Below, piece by piece: positions 10,725 to 20,770 of a stretch of DNA of 64,000 nucleotides. The notes below the pieces were generated by a model that had not been told where the DNA came from, made no database searches, and was given only the letters and a program-made list of their open reading frames with translations. The position numbers and the translations under genes were made by a program. Every line of letters begins with the position of its first letter. Positions within the stretch are counted from its first letter, which is position 1. Origin of the DNA: an uncultured Maribacter sp. (GTDB lineage: Bacteria; Bacteroidota; Bacteroidia; Flavobacteriales; Flavobacteriaceae); the NCBI GenBank assembly GCA_947498505.1, contig CANMKG010000005.1:237666-301665 (forward strand), in the 5' to 3' direction.

Positions 10725-12962
10725 TTATTTAGGCGTTATAACGATTTCCGCTCCTTTTTCTATTTTAATTTCAAAAATACCATCGCCCATAATTCTAATT
10801 TCTCCCAAACCTTCTGCTATTGTTGGGTTTATCATATCGGTTTTAAGTTGGCAAGGTTCACCTGCAAGACTTTTTAAGCGAATAGATGCTGTAATCCCTT
10901 TTATGCGTTTCGCACTTACCAAAAAAGCTCCTTGGGCTCGTAAGTTTTTGAAAGTTATATCTTTCCATTTGTCTGGTATGGCCGGGAATACTCTAATTGT
11001 ATTCTCCCAATCTTGTAATAGCATGGTTTGCAGTCCGTTGGCTATAGAAAGAGAGGCTTCTATACATGGAGAGCCATGCCAAAGACCGTTTGGGTGGAGG
11101 TCCGCAGCTTGTTTTTTCAACCCTTCTAAGGCCAGATTGCCATTTCCAATAGCCGTAGCCAAGGGTACCGCATGAGTCATGACCATTGCCGGGAGCCCTG
11201 GTGTGTTGAAAAAGCGTTCTACTGAAGCGTTAAGTACTTCCTTGGTACCGGTTTGATCTATGTTCACTTCATAAAGCGGGTAAATCATCAACAAATGGGA
11301 AGCGTGCCTATGATTTACAGGAGAGGTGGCATCCGTACCTAAACGAAAGCCACGCTCGTCAGCAGGATAATCTATCAAGCGTTCGAGAACATCCTTCCAC
11401 TTGGGAATAAGAGGGTCATTAATCCCTAGTCGTTCGCAACTTTGTAATAATGTTTTACAACCCCATCGTAGTAGGCCTAAATCAAAGTTATTGTCCTCAA
11501 ACGTACCTGTTTCGGGAGAGTAAGTAGGGGGCAATCGTAACTTATTGTCCTCTTCTTTGATTAATTTTAAATAAAGGTTGATACTTTTTCGTAACAATGG
11601 GAAAAGTTTGTTTTTGAGCATTTTATCATCCATGCTATATGTATATTGCCACCAACAATTGTGGAGTACCCATGGTAGGTTTCCTACTAAATTCCAATAT
11701 CGCATATCTTGGTCACGGGATCCTATCATATCTGGTGCAGTACTAAGTGCCAAAAAAGCGGAATCATCTTGCCATTCGACAGGTCGTACGTTTTTGATTA
11801 ATGTCTCCCTTGCTTTAAATAATGCCTCTAGTACCTCTGCTGATTGTTCAAGTCTATTGGCCATTGGTAGCGCCCAATGCGAAGCCTGGGTGTTATAGTC
11901 ATGGGTTACATAAGGCCATGAACCTCCTTGAAACCAAAGTCCTGCTGTATTGACAAAGGCGCGACCTTGTCTTGCTGTACTGCCATAGCGGTATATGGAA
12001 TTCCAATATAATTTCTCCAATGCTTTATCGGGAACAGTTACATAGCTTTTGGGATAGTAACTGTGCCACCATTGTCGATGACGTTTTGTAAGGTTTTCTT
12101 TGTTTGAATTTATGGCATTGGTTACTGATTTAACTGCTGTATCTACAGCATTATTATCTGGGTAGGTGCTGGATATGCTAACGAAAAGTGTTCGTTCTTC
12201 TTCGGTTTTTTTGATTTCAGACCACGAAGTTGCATACTGTCCCCCGGACAGTAGGTCTTGTTGCCAAACGTTCACTCCATTTTTTAGAATTTGTTTACCC
12301 TTAGGATTAGGTTCAAATAGCTTCAGGGTTTCGGCATGGTGTTCGCCATATTTTTTTGCGTATTCCTGTACTTCATTTTTATTACGGGGGTATCCGTTTC
12401 GAGTCGTTTCTGCCTTCTCTGGATGCCATGACCATTGAGCCTCACGTTCGCCTTCTGTAGTCGAAATTTCGGTAATAATAACCATATCATCAGCATGTAC
12501 AAAATGACGGAAACGAATCTCACCACGATCTGTTTTAACAGTACCGTTCAGTTCGGCATTCCAGATATCCAAATTGCATTCCCCACCCTGAATTTTACCT
12601 ATGGGGTTAAGATGAAGTGCGCCTATTTCGAACCTTGGACGACTATAAGCCGTCCAACCAAAAGTGTTATCTCTATGGTCGTTCACGTTAGCGTGGAACA
12701 GTTGAAGCTTTATGGCATTGCTGTCTTGATGTATCATTGAGCCGATAGAAGCATTCCCTAAATGTGGTGCTTCTTTCCATTGTTGTGGCAAGCTATCCCA
12801 AACCATGTTATGTGGTCTTAGGAATTCGGGCCAATCGATTTTGTTCGCTACTTCTGTTTTCGTTTCTGAATTGGAAACGCAAGCACAAAATAAAGCGCAA
12901 ATAATAATCGAACCTAAAATTCTTGATGCATAACTTTGGATATAATGATATACTAATTTCAT
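10725..12962 (-). CDS. GH95-like (alpha/alpha)6 glycoside hydrolase
   Basis: A 745-residue protein with a lipoprotein signal (IICALFCACVSN). The N-terminal beta-sandwich (about 45-290) is followed by an (alpha/alpha)6 barrel. SPVNHRHASHLLMIYPLYEV is close to the HRHxSHLxxxYP signature of GH95, the family of alpha-L-fucosidases and alpha-L-galactosidases. Other segments such as WHGSPCIEASLSIANGLQTMLLQ match the matching helix near the GH95 active site, and VFPAIPDKWKDITFKNLRAQGAFLVSAKR is the usual C-terminal sandwich. Overall it is divergent, so a related but different family is possible. It starts 18 bases after the DUF5703 gene. A role in fucose or L-galactose release fits the monosaccharide cassette at 23866-29175. 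Confidence 0.75.
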   Translation of the reverse strand: MKLVYHYIQSYASRILGSIIICALFCACVSNSETKTEVANKIDWPEFLRPHNMVWDSLPQQWKEAPHLGNASIGSMIHQDSNAIKLQLFHANVNDHRDNTFGWTAYSRPRFEIGALHLNPIGKIQGGECNLDIWNAELNGTVKTDRGEIRFRHFVHADDMVIITEISTTEGEREAQWSWHPEKAETTRNGYPRNKNEVQEYAKKYGEHHAETLKLFEPNPKGKQILKNGVNVWQQDLLSGGQYATSWSEIKKTEEERTLFVSISSTYPDNNAVDTAVKSVTNAINSNKENLTKRHRQWWHSYYPKSYVTVPDKALEKLYWNSIYRYGSTARQGRAFVNTAGLWFQGGSWPYVTHDYNTQASHWALPMANRLEQSAEVLEALFKARETLIKNVRPVEWQDDSAFLALSTAPDMIGSRDQDMRYWNLVGNLPWVLHNCWWQYTYSMDDKMLKNKLFPLLRKSINLYLKLIKEEDNKLRLPPTYSPETGTFEDNNFDLGLLRWGCKTLLQSCERLGINDPLIPKWKDVLERLIDYPADERGFRLGTDATSPVNHRHASHLLMIYPLYEVNIDQTGTKEVLNASVERFFNTPGLPAMVMTHAVPLATAIGNGNLALEGLKKQAADLHPNGLWHGSPCIEASLSIANGLQTMLLQDWENTIRVFPAIPDKWKDITFKNLRAQGAFLVSAKRIKGITASIRLKSLAGEPCQLKTDMINPTIAEGLGEIRIMGDGIFEIKIEKGAEIVITPK

Positions 12963-12980
12963 ATGGTGTTGTATTGTTTT

Positions 12981-15404
12981 TTAAAAATTTTCGTTCTTAA
13001 TACGTAGATCTTTTCTTCTGGACTCTGGTGTAACTTTTAATTCGGTTATTTCTCCGTTTTCTAATTTTCCTTCTACAATGGTATTTTTTGGGGCATGGAG
13101 TTTAAAGTGCACATCCCAATTTTTGGGCCACGCAGGAAATAAAAGAATGCGATCATCAAAACATTGCATCAACATTTCTTGAAGGCCTATCATGCCCGAT
13201 CCACCCCAATTATGATCTGGTACCCAATCATGTCCAGGTCCCCAAAAAGTAGGGTATTTACGTTTAGAATTCATCATTTTTTTTGTATTGTAATCCACAG
13301 CTTCAGATGTCATGCCCATTCTAGCAAAGAAAATACCATCTTGGTGCCAACTTACAACCATGTCTTTTGGAAAAGTTCCATGTTTCCAAGTATTCTGAAA
13401 AGTTGCCATATCATCTTTGTCCAAATCAAACCGATTAAAAGGAAACAGTGGATAAAATTGGGGGCATTCCACATTTTGATAACGCTTCCAGCTTTTGGCT
13501 GGTTTTATAATCATATCTCCATCAATTTCATCGTAATAGTATTCTGGCAATCGATTTAAATATTCTCTATAGTATTTTTTCTCCGACAAACTCACATATT
13601 TTTCATCAAGGCGTAGTAGGGATGTTAAACATGCTTGAAGACCAGAAACCACATCAATTGGATTTTTTGCACCACGGTACGATTCGCAAGAGGTAGAGGG
13701 GAAAATTACTAGCTTTCCTTCTGCATCTAGTTCGTTACCACTTCGCATCTTTTCTCTTATGCGATAATGCTCATCAAAAAAGATAATGGACTGTTTTATG
13801 AAGGGTATATATTTTGATATATCATTGCCTGTATAGCGCTCATATTCCATTACCATATAAGAATTTTCCAATTGCGATTCCCAATGGTACGATATAGCCG
13901 GATTTGCCATGACCCCTTTTTCCACTGGATTATTATATCCTTGAGCGCCATCTGCTCTGACATCCCCAAAAGGAATTTCAATTCCTCTCTTTCTCTTTCC
14001 TTCATTCCAACCATAACCAGCACCTAATGCCAAACCAGGAGCGTTTGTATATTCACTGTAAACGGCACCATCATGACCAAAATGTTCTTTTACCCTAGCT
14101 TTGGCGCCGGGTAATGCTTTTCGAAATAGTTCAAAATGGGGGAGAATAGCATCAAAATCTCCAGTCTTTAGCATGGGCCAATGAACCAAACGCTGATTTT
14201 GGGCGGTAAACACACCACCTCCCCATGCTCTATAATCGGGGCCAAAATCTCTTTTTTTATCAATTAAACCTGCATCTATGGTGAAATTTCCACCATTGAA
14301 CCTTGTTGGATACTCCCCAAAAACATTGGTACCTAATTGATAGCGAAACAACTGGTAGTTGCGTGAGGCAACCCATCCTTTGTCTGCTTCAGAAGGTGTT
14401 TCCGGATTTATTCTTATATAGCTTCTGGACCAGAATTTGTGCCACCACGTTTTGTTTGCCTCGAATTTCTTTTTTGGATTTTGGGTGGTTTCCCGCGATA
14501 CTGTTTCCGCAAGTTTATTTTTCCAACCTTTCACCGAACTGGTCTGGGCAATACAGGTAATTACTTTCAGATGATGTTTCTTTTCTTTTTTGGAAACCAA
14601 ATGCCAAGCTTTAAACGGTACTCCGAGATAGGTTCCGTTGGTGGTGATAGTATATGTAAAGCCCGTACCTTGAAGAATTCCGCCGAAAGTTCGATTTTTT
14701 AGGTCGTCCGTGATTTCCTCCTTGGAAGCTTCTAAACCTTGTTGCGCAATCAACATTTCAGGTAACAGTTTATTAGCTGGATTGCGGTGGTAGAAGATAA
14801 TACTTTTTTCTTGCTGCTTTACAAAATCCTTGTTCATGATTACCTCACCAGGATATTGATCCAAATTAAAAGTAGAGTGTCTCCGCCCAGTATTGGGAAT
14901 TATTTGGTCCACCGTCCTCCAATTTTCGTATGCGGCATCGACCTTGATTTTTTGATTTGCATCGACTTCTATATTTACTACTGGCTCATGAATTTCCACC
15001 CAAATCTTAATTTTAGCCTGTAGAGGAGACTTTCCATCTTTGCGTTCACCATCAATTTCAATATAGCCATCATTGAGTTTGAGTTGTTGTTTGAACTTTA
15101 CGCTAGTTCCCACAAACGGATTTGGACTCAAGTGCAAACGAATACGCCCCAGTTTAAGATATTCGTTAGTCTCTGCTAAACTACCGCTACGTTGTATATA
15201 AAGTAACAGTTCTCCGTTTTCTACCCAGACGTTGCAACCAATATCACCTCCTCCCACTGGCATGGAGGCACTACTGTTTTGACTCTGTTCCGTCCAGATA
15301 ACATCGTATTCTTTAGGACTAGGTTGTTGGTAGTATGCCAATATACTTTCAGCACCTATCGTCATATACATGAGAACAAGTACGAACCATTTCATTATTT
15401 TCAT
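12981..15404 (-). CDS. DUF5703-domain, putative (alpha/alpha)6 glycoside hydrolase
   Basis: The 807-residue protein has a signal peptide (about 1-23). Residues about 33-130 (DVIWTEQSQNSSASMPVGGGDIGCNVWVENGELLLYIQRSGSL) are typical of the DUF5703 N-terminal domain found in polysaccharide-utilisation loci. The remainder has aromatic-rich helices with YRAWGGGVFTAQNQRLVHWPMLKTGDFD and PSTSCESYRGAKNPIDVVSGLQACL, in keeping with an (alpha/alpha)6 barrel like that of rhamnosidase and fucosidase relatives. Catalytic activity is not known to me. The gene starts 53 bases past the terminator that follows susD. It is therefore either read through from susCD or has its own weak promoter, and it appears co-transcribed with the GH95-like gene. 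Confidence 0.7.
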   Translation of the reverse strand: MKIMKWFVLVLMYMTIGAESILAYYQQPSPKEYDVIWTEQSQNSSASMPVGGGDIGCNVWVENGELLLYIQRSGSLAETNEYLKLGRIRLHLSPNPFVGTSVKFKQQLKLNDGYIEIDGERKDGKSPLQAKIKIWVEIHEPVVNIEVDANQKIKVDAAYENWRTVDQIIPNTGRRHSTFNLDQYPGEVIMNKDFVKQQEKSIIFYHRNPANKLLPEMLIAQQGLEASKEEITDDLKNRTFGGILQGTGFTYTITTNGTYLGVPFKAWHLVSKKEKKHHLKVITCIAQTSSVKGWKNKLAETVSRETTQNPKKKFEANKTWWHKFWSRSYIRINPETPSEADKGWVASRNYQLFRYQLGTNVFGEYPTRFNGGNFTIDAGLIDKKRDFGPDYRAWGGGVFTAQNQRLVHWPMLKTGDFDAILPHFELFRKALPGAKARVKEHFGHDGAVYSEYTNAPGLALGAGYGWNEGKRKRGIEIPFGDVRADGAQGYNNPVEKGVMANPAISYHWESQLENSYMVMEYERYTGNDISKYIPFIKQSIIFFDEHYRIREKMRSGNELDAEGKLVIFPSTSCESYRGAKNPIDVVSGLQACLTSLLRLDEKYVSLSEKKYYREYLNRLPEYYYDEIDGDMIIKPAKSWKRYQNVECPQFYPLFPFNRFDLDKDDMATFQNTWKHGTFPKDMVVSWHQDGIFFARMGMTSEAVDYNTKKMMNSKRKYPTFWGPGHDWVPDHNWGGSGMIGLQEMLMQCFDDRILLFPAWPKNWDVHFKLHAPKNTIVEGKLENGEITELKVTPESRRKDLRIKNENF

Positions 15405-15427
15405 TTTTCGGTGTTTTTGTTTTAGAA

Positions 15428-15457
15428 AAAAATGAGACTGCGCATTGGCAGCCTCAT
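15428..15457 (-). terminator. Terminator after the PUL 1 susCD genes
   Basis: 15432-15441 pairs with 15448-15457 in a 10-bp stem. The single odd position becomes G-U in minus-strand RNA, and a T-run follows on that strand. It sits between susD and the DUF5703 gene, which would lower expression of the enzymes relative to the binding and import pair. Confidence 0.8.
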
Positions 15458-15522
15458 TAACAACTAACTAAAACTAACTTAAATTAATAACTCACTAAGC
15501 ATTATATGTAGTATTTAATTTT

Positions 15523-17184
15523 TTAATATCCTGGGTTTTGCTCTAAAGTTGCCTCTGTATTAACTTCTATTTCAGAGTTGGGAATAGGCCAAAGATTTTG
15601 AGTGTCGTTTATTGGGTTGGAAGCGTATTGACCGTTGTGCATAGGATTATATGTCCTTACCCGTTCTACAATGTTGCCCATTCGCATAAGGGTAAGAAGC
15701 CTGAATTCTTCAGTGAATAGCTCTCTAGCCCTTTCATCCAATAAATAATCTATATCCACTTCACCCGCCGTTACAGGATTTGCGTTTGACCTTGCCCTTA
15801 CGGTATTAATATCATCCGCTGCACTTGAAGTGTCACCGTTGAGCAAGTGAGCTTCGGCTCTCAACAAATAGGTTTCGGCAAGCCGCATCAAATACCTGTC
15901 GTTAAAAGAGTGTTGTGCACCATTATTCGTTGCCCCTGTTTCGGGGTCAGCGATTACATCTTCGGGGAAATCCCCCAACGGCGCGCTTTTGGCAAAAAGG
16001 GCACTCCACCATCTGTTGATAGGATCAGAGAAATTATCGATGGAACCACTAGCCACCATCATCTGACCAAAAAAGGCCGATTCTGGATTGTCTACCATAA
16101 CGTCACGCACAATGTTGAACTCTGAGTTTCTAATATCGGTCGGAGCTCCCACCCAAACCTGATTTAACATGTAGTCAGAGGCTGCCCACCAACCTATACC
16201 GCGGCCACCCATTTGGCTGGAATGTCCAAAGAATATGTTAATGCCATCATTGTCCTTTAACTGCCAATAAAGAGGCACTAAAAACCGCGGCAAAGCATCT
16301 CCTCTGCCACCTCCCGGAGCAAGGTGTTCATATTGGCTTGCCCAAATAGTTTCGGTGTTGCCACTACCCCTATTTACATTGCCTCTTTGGAACAGATCCC
16401 AATATACGTCTCCAGGTTCATCAACTCTTGAGCCATAACGATTGGTCATAAGAGCATAGTTAGGATTATCGATAACGGCAGAAGCTGCCGCGATTGCTTT
16501 GGGATATTCTTGAGTTATAATATACATTTCCGCCAAAAGATGGTTTGCGGCTCCTTTTGAGACTCTGCCATCTTGTGACACTTCATCGGCATCGGGTAAG
16601 CTGGCAACGGCGTCTATAAGATCTAAGATTACTTGGTTAAATACTTCACTTTGCGAAGCTCTTACAAAGTCTCTTTTCGGTGCTGTAAGTTCTTCAAGAC
16701 TTAAAGGCACACCCCCGTACATGATGCCTAATGCTCTATAGGCGTATGCCCTAAAAAATTTTGCTTCGGCTATTTTTGCATTTTTTTCTTGTTCTGAGGG
16801 ATATTCAACATTATCTATTCTAGACAAAATGGTATTTGCATTCGCTATTATTTTATACAATTCTTCCCAAAAAAATTCTATTTCACCTGTTTCCGGGGTT
16901 ATCTTGTCTGCCCAAGAGTTTAATTGATGTTCAGGGGAAATACAGTCGTAGGCAATATCCGTGGTGTAAAAGAGAGCCCATGTGTCTACTACACCAGCTA
17001 TAAAAATCTCATGAACGCCTTGGTATAGTTTAACTACTGCCAAATCTATTTGGTCAGGTGTTGTAAACGAATTCTCTGGAGTATAAAAATCAAATGGGGT
17101 TTCTTCTAAAAAATCCTCTTCATTGCAGCAAAATAAAAATGATACAATAAAAATCAACATGAATAAATTTTTAATTTCTTTCAT
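15523..17184 (-). CDS. susD: SusD/RagB-family glycan-binding lipoprotein
   Basis: SusD proteins are outer-membrane lipoproteins that bind glycan and form the lid of the SusC importer. I chose the ATG at 17184, which gives 553 residues. It gives a compact lipoprotein signal (MKEIKNLFMLIFIVSFLFCCNEED, lipid Cys at about 19-20), has AAAAGAG just upstream, and clears the susC stop. An alternative ATG at 17208 overlaps susC by 14 bases. The SusD/RagB C-terminal signature is visible in RYLMRLAETYLLRAEAHLLNGD, AADDINTVRARS and LLDERARELFTEEFR, ending with LWPIPNSEIEVN. It pairs with the susC gene directly upstream. Confidence 0.95.
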   Translation of the reverse strand: MKEIKNLFMLIFIVSFLFCCNEEDFLEETPFDFYTPENSFTTPDQIDLAVVKLYQGVHEIFIAGVVDTWALFYTTDIAYDCISPEHQLNSWADKITPETGEIEFFWEELYKIIANANTILSRIDNVEYPSEQEKNAKIAEAKFFRAYAYRALGIMYGGVPLSLEELTAPKRDFVRASQSEVFNQVILDLIDAVASLPDADEVSQDGRVSKGAANHLLAEMYIITQEYPKAIAAASAVIDNPNYALMTNRYGSRVDEPGDVYWDLFQRGNVNRGSGNTETIWASQYEHLAPGGGRGDALPRFLVPLYWQLKDNDGINIFFGHSSQMGGRGIGWWAASDYMLNQVWVGAPTDIRNSEFNIVRDVMVDNPESAFFGQMMVASGSIDNFSDPINRWWSALFAKSAPLGDFPEDVIADPETGATNNGAQHSFNDRYLMRLAETYLLRAEAHLLNGDTSSAADDINTVRARSNANPVTAGEVDIDYLLDERARELFTEEFRLLTLMRMGNIVERVRTYNPMHNGQYASNPINDTQNLWPIPNSEIEVNTEATLEQNPGY

Positions 17185-17194
17185 AACTCTTTTA

Positions 17195-20100
17195 TTAAAA
17201 TTGAACATTTAGTCCTATTGTATAGGTTTTCAACAAGGGATTAGCGGGTCTAAAACCAACTCCCGTTTCAGGGTCAGCACCTTCCCATTTGGTCCAAGTT
17301 GCCAAGTTTTTTCCACTAATGAATAAATTAAGATTATCAAGACCTATCTTATCCGTTATTTTATTGGAAAACTTATAGGTAAATGTCACATCTTGCAATC
17401 GTACAAAATTTCTCTGTGTAAGAGGCGCTCCTCCGAACTGAGATGGTGTATCCAGGCGCCTGTATCTCGCATTGGGGTTCTCTGGCAACCAATAATCCCA
17501 TGCCCCTTTGGGAATATTGTGATAACCCAACTGGTCTGATTTTTCAAAGCCTCCTTGGGAATGCGGAGTGTCATTTCCCCAATAATAGTCCTTGCCCCCC
17601 TGAATTGAATTAATAAAGAAGAAAAGACTGAAATCTTTATAGGAAACAGTATTACCTATTCCGAATCTATAGGACGGATCTCTATAACCCAAAATCTTTC
17701 TATCATCCAAGGAGGAAATTTCATCATCACCGTTTAGATCATTCAATTTATAGGTGCCCGGTAAAAAACCAGACCAGATGGATCCATCTGCTTCATCTGC
17801 CAATTGCCACATGCCAATTATTTCATACCCATAATGTACGTTTTGCGGTTCTCCAATGAATAGTTGATCTGCAACTAGGTCGTCCTCAATCCCATCACCA
17901 TCATTATCATCTCCTATGATTGATTTTATCTTATTTCTTACCCTGTTGAAATTGAATGATGTATCCCATCTCCAAGACCCGGTATTGACAATATTAGCGT
18001 TTAAAGTTAGCTCAATACCATTGTTGGAAACTTCTGCAAGGTTTGTATTTACATTCTCAAAACCAGTTATTTGTGGTAGGCTGATTTGAAATAGTATATC
18101 CTCCGTTTTATTCTGGTAATAATCAATAGTTCCTTGAACTCTAGATTTAAACAATCCGAAGTCGATAGCTAGATTAGTTCCAGTAGTTGTTTCCCAAGTT
18201 AGAGCAGGGTTGGATAAAGTTGTGGGCTGTTGACCTAAAAACGTTTGTCCGCCATCACCAAAGACCACACTAGGTTCAGTTTCAATGACAGCCTGTGTGT
18301 CATAACGTCCTACACCACGTCTCCCCGATTGGCCATAACTAGCTCTTAATTTTAAATAGTTAAGCCATGAAGAATCGTTGGCAAAGGACTCTTCTGTAAC
18401 TGTCCACCCTAATGCAACAGAAGGAAATACTCCTATTTTTTCATTTGTCCCAAAACCTGAAAATCCATCTCTTCTGATTGTTCCTGTAAAGAAGTACTTG
18501 TTTTTATAATTGTAAAGAAGTCTACCCATTTGATACAAACTAGATTCTTCTTCCTTTGAAGAAAGAACACTGTTTAAAGTAGGATCTCCGGCACTTAGGT
18601 TATTGAAACCCAAAATGTCAACTCCAAAATTTCTAGCTGAGGCACGTGTACTGGAGATATGTCTTTCTTCAACCCCATAGACTAACGTAGCGTTAATATT
18701 ATGAGCATCACCGAACGTTTTTCTATAGTTCAGGATGTTGTCGAAAGTCCAATCCCAATTTATGGAATGATTCTTAAAAGCCCCCCCTTGAAAACTGTTG
18801 AGATTGGTGTCAAAGCGAGACCAGTCCCTTCTTCTGTAATTGTTGGCATAATTTACTCTATAACTAAGTCCGTCAATAGGCAATTTAATATCTGCATACA
18901 TGACATTTGAGAGGTTGAACCTAACGTCTGAATCATCAATTTCAAGAGCGAGAAAAGGGTTGAGCCATGCTCCTTCTGGATTGGGAACAAATTCGCCTGC
19001 CCCGTCCCTGATTGGTGCCCATGGTTGCAGGAAAAAATAGCCATGTTGTCCTGTTGTGTTACTGTCAAAAACATTGGCATCATAGTTTGCAGATTGCCCG
19101 GAATAATCACTTACTGCAACAAACGTTTGAGTGCCTATACTTAACCAATCATTTACTTTGGCATCAATATTGACTCTAAAATTGTATCGCTGGTATTCAT
19201 CTCCTTTAATGTAACCTTCTTGATCCGTTAATCCAAGAGATAAAAAATAACCTAAAGACTCACTTTTGCCCTGAACGCTCAGGTTATGGGTACTTATACT
19301 TCCAGTCCCAGTTAACAGATCAAACCATGGTGTGTCCAAACCATCAGCATAGCCTTGCGTAATTTCATTGGTCTTAAAATTGTTTTGCCATACATAACTT
19401 GGATCTACCTGTAAATAATCAGGTGCTAACCTACCTCCTAGATTCCACCAAATATCCGGATAGAATTCTTCTAGTTCTGCCGCATTCATGGGCTCAAACC
19501 TATTTGAAGGGTTTTGAATTGTATAACTTGTAGTTAGATTGAAGACCGGTTTACTAGAAGTAGTACCTCCTTTACTTGTAATCACAATAACACCATTGGA
19601 TGCTTGTGAACCATAAATGGCTGCTGAACTGGCATCTTTTAGAACTTCAACACTTTTAATATCTGCAGAATTAATATCTATAATACTACCTCTGTAAATA
19701 ATACCGTCCAAAACAATTAAGGGTTGGTTGTCACTTCCATTGCTCGACAATGTGCTTTGCCCTCTAATGGATAACGATGGGTTTTGCCCGGCATTAGTGA
19801 CCGCTCCAACATTTAGACCGGCAATAGATCCTTGAAGTGCCTGAATCACGGATACATTAGATGATTCTGTTGCATTTGTCAGATCAGCACTGGCAACAGC
19901 CCCGGTCAAATCACTTTTCTTTGCCGTACCGTAACCGATTATCACTACCTCGTCTAAACCGGCAGCATCTTCTTCGAGGACTATTGTTATATTTTGGCTA
20001 CCGTCGGCAGCTATCTCCTGAGTGGCGAAGCCAATATAGGAAACGACCAAAATGGCATTTGCAGAAGACACTTCTAGGGTAAAGTTACCATCAAAATCGG

Positions 20101-20599
20101 TTTGAGTCCCATTAGTAGTTCCTTTTTCCACAATATTGGCACCGGGTAGGGGTTGTCCATTCTTTTCGAATACCGTTCCAGAAATAATATTCTGAACCGG
20201 AGCCACGGATATTTTCTCTAGGATTATTTTAGGTTCTTTATCTTTAGTTAGGTATATCTGCCTGTCTTTGATATCATATATGGTTAAAGTACCTTTGAAT
20301 ACTTTATCTAAAACACGGTGAATTCTTTGTTTATTGGCCTTGACTGTAATTAATCTATTGAGATCCATATCGTCTACCATATAAAGAAATCGGTATTCTG
20401 TCTGGTTTTCGATAACATCAATAAGCCGTTCAACGGTTACATTCTCCAAATCGACAGTGACCTTTGTCTTTTGGGAATAACCCTCATTTGCCTGTAATGC
20501 GAACAAGCATGTAAACAATAAAAGTGCACTAATTTTCATTTTTAAATCAAATTTCAATAACGGAACGTGATTTTCCGCTAGTTTCAGAAGATTTTTCAT
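17195..20599 (-). CDS. susC: SusC/RagA TonB-dependent importer with STN domain
   Basis: The 1134-residue protein imports oligosaccharides across the outer membrane, powered by TonB. After the signal sequence (about 21-44) an STN domain (about 46-120) signals to the FecR/ECF pair encoded upstream. A carboxypeptidase-regulatory-like domain (about 137-225: SGTVFEKNGQPLPGANIVEKG), the plug (about 228-345: VVIIGYGTAKKSDLTGAV, PLIVLDGIIYRG, SNGVIVITSKGG) and a long beta-barrel ending in an aromatic residue (NVQF) follow. The STN domain sets it apart from the second SusC in the window and predicts ligand-triggered sigma-factor control. susD follows directly. Confidence 0.96.
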   Translation of the reverse strand: MKNLLKLAENHVPLLKFDLKMKISALLLFTCLFALQANEGYSQKTKVTVDLENVTVERLIDVIENQTEYRFLYMVDDMDLNRLITVKANKQRIHRVLDKVFKGTLTIYDIKDRQIYLTKDKEPKIILEKISVAPVQNIISGTVFEKNGQPLPGANIVEKGTTNGTQTDFDGNFTLEVSSANAILVVSYIGFATQEIAADGSQNITIVLEEDAAGLDEVVIIGYGTAKKSDLTGAVASADLTNATESSNVSVIQALQGSIAGLNVGAVTNAGQNPSLSIRGQSTLSSNGSDNQPLIVLDGIIYRGSIIDINSADIKSVEVLKDASSAAIYGSQASNGVIVITSKGGTTSSKPVFNLTTSYTIQNPSNRFEPMNAAELEEFYPDIWWNLGGRLAPDYLQVDPSYVWQNNFKTNEITQGYADGLDTPWFDLLTGTGSISTHNLSVQGKSESLGYFLSLGLTDQEGYIKGDEYQRYNFRVNIDAKVNDWLSIGTQTFVAVSDYSGQSANYDANVFDSNTTGQHGYFFLQPWAPIRDGAGEFVPNPEGAWLNPFLALEIDDSDVRFNLSNVMYADIKLPIDGLSYRVNYANNYRRRDWSRFDTNLNSFQGGAFKNHSINWDWTFDNILNYRKTFGDAHNINATLVYGVEERHISSTRASARNFGVDILGFNNLSAGDPTLNSVLSSKEEESSLYQMGRLLYNYKNKYFFTGTIRRDGFSGFGTNEKIGVFPSVALGWTVTEESFANDSSWLNYLKLRASYGQSGRRGVGRYDTQAVIETEPSVVFGDGGQTFLGQQPTTLSNPALTWETTTGTNLAIDFGLFKSRVQGTIDYYQNKTEDILFQISLPQITGFENVNTNLAEVSNNGIELTLNANIVNTGSWRWDTSFNFNRVRNKIKSIIGDDNDGDGIEDDLVADQLFIGEPQNVHYGYEIIGMWQLADEADGSIWSGFLPGTYKLNDLNGDDEISSLDDRKILGYRDPSYRFGIGNTVSYKDFSLFFFINSIQGGKDYYWGNDTPHSQGGFEKSDQLGYHNIPKGAWDYWLPENPNARYRRLDTPSQFGGAPLTQRNFVRLQDVTFTYKFSNKITDKIGLDNLNLFISGKNLATWTKWEGADPETGVGFRPANPLLKTYTIGLNVQF

Positions 20600-20650
20600 A
20601 TTTTTATAGTGTTAAAATGTGGTTATACATTAGTCTAATCACTTTATGTA

Positions 20651-20685
20651 AATCGGGAAATGTTACCGCATTTTCCGATTTTTTT
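20651..20685. promoter_or_regulatory. Hairpin in the fecR-susC gap
   Basis: 20651-20662 pairs with 20669-20680 in a 12-bp stem (one G-T pair) with a 6-base loop. On the plus strand a T-run follows, giving terminator form, but no plus-strand gene lies upstream. On the minus strand the same hairpin would sit between fecR and susC, preceded by an A-run, and could act as an attenuator or a processing site. Confidence 0.55.
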
Positions 20686-20770
20686 ATATTTAAAGATTAG
20701 ACCGTTTTTAGGTATTAATTTTTGTTTGGATTAGTTGTTTTATTTCATTGGCCGTTTAGTTTATTTAAGG

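Noticed and set aside
17185..17208. ATG at 17208 as the start of the PUL 1 susD
   Set aside because: It overlaps the susC stop and adds a poor n-region; the ATG at 17184 gives a normal lipoprotein signal and a ribosome-binding site.
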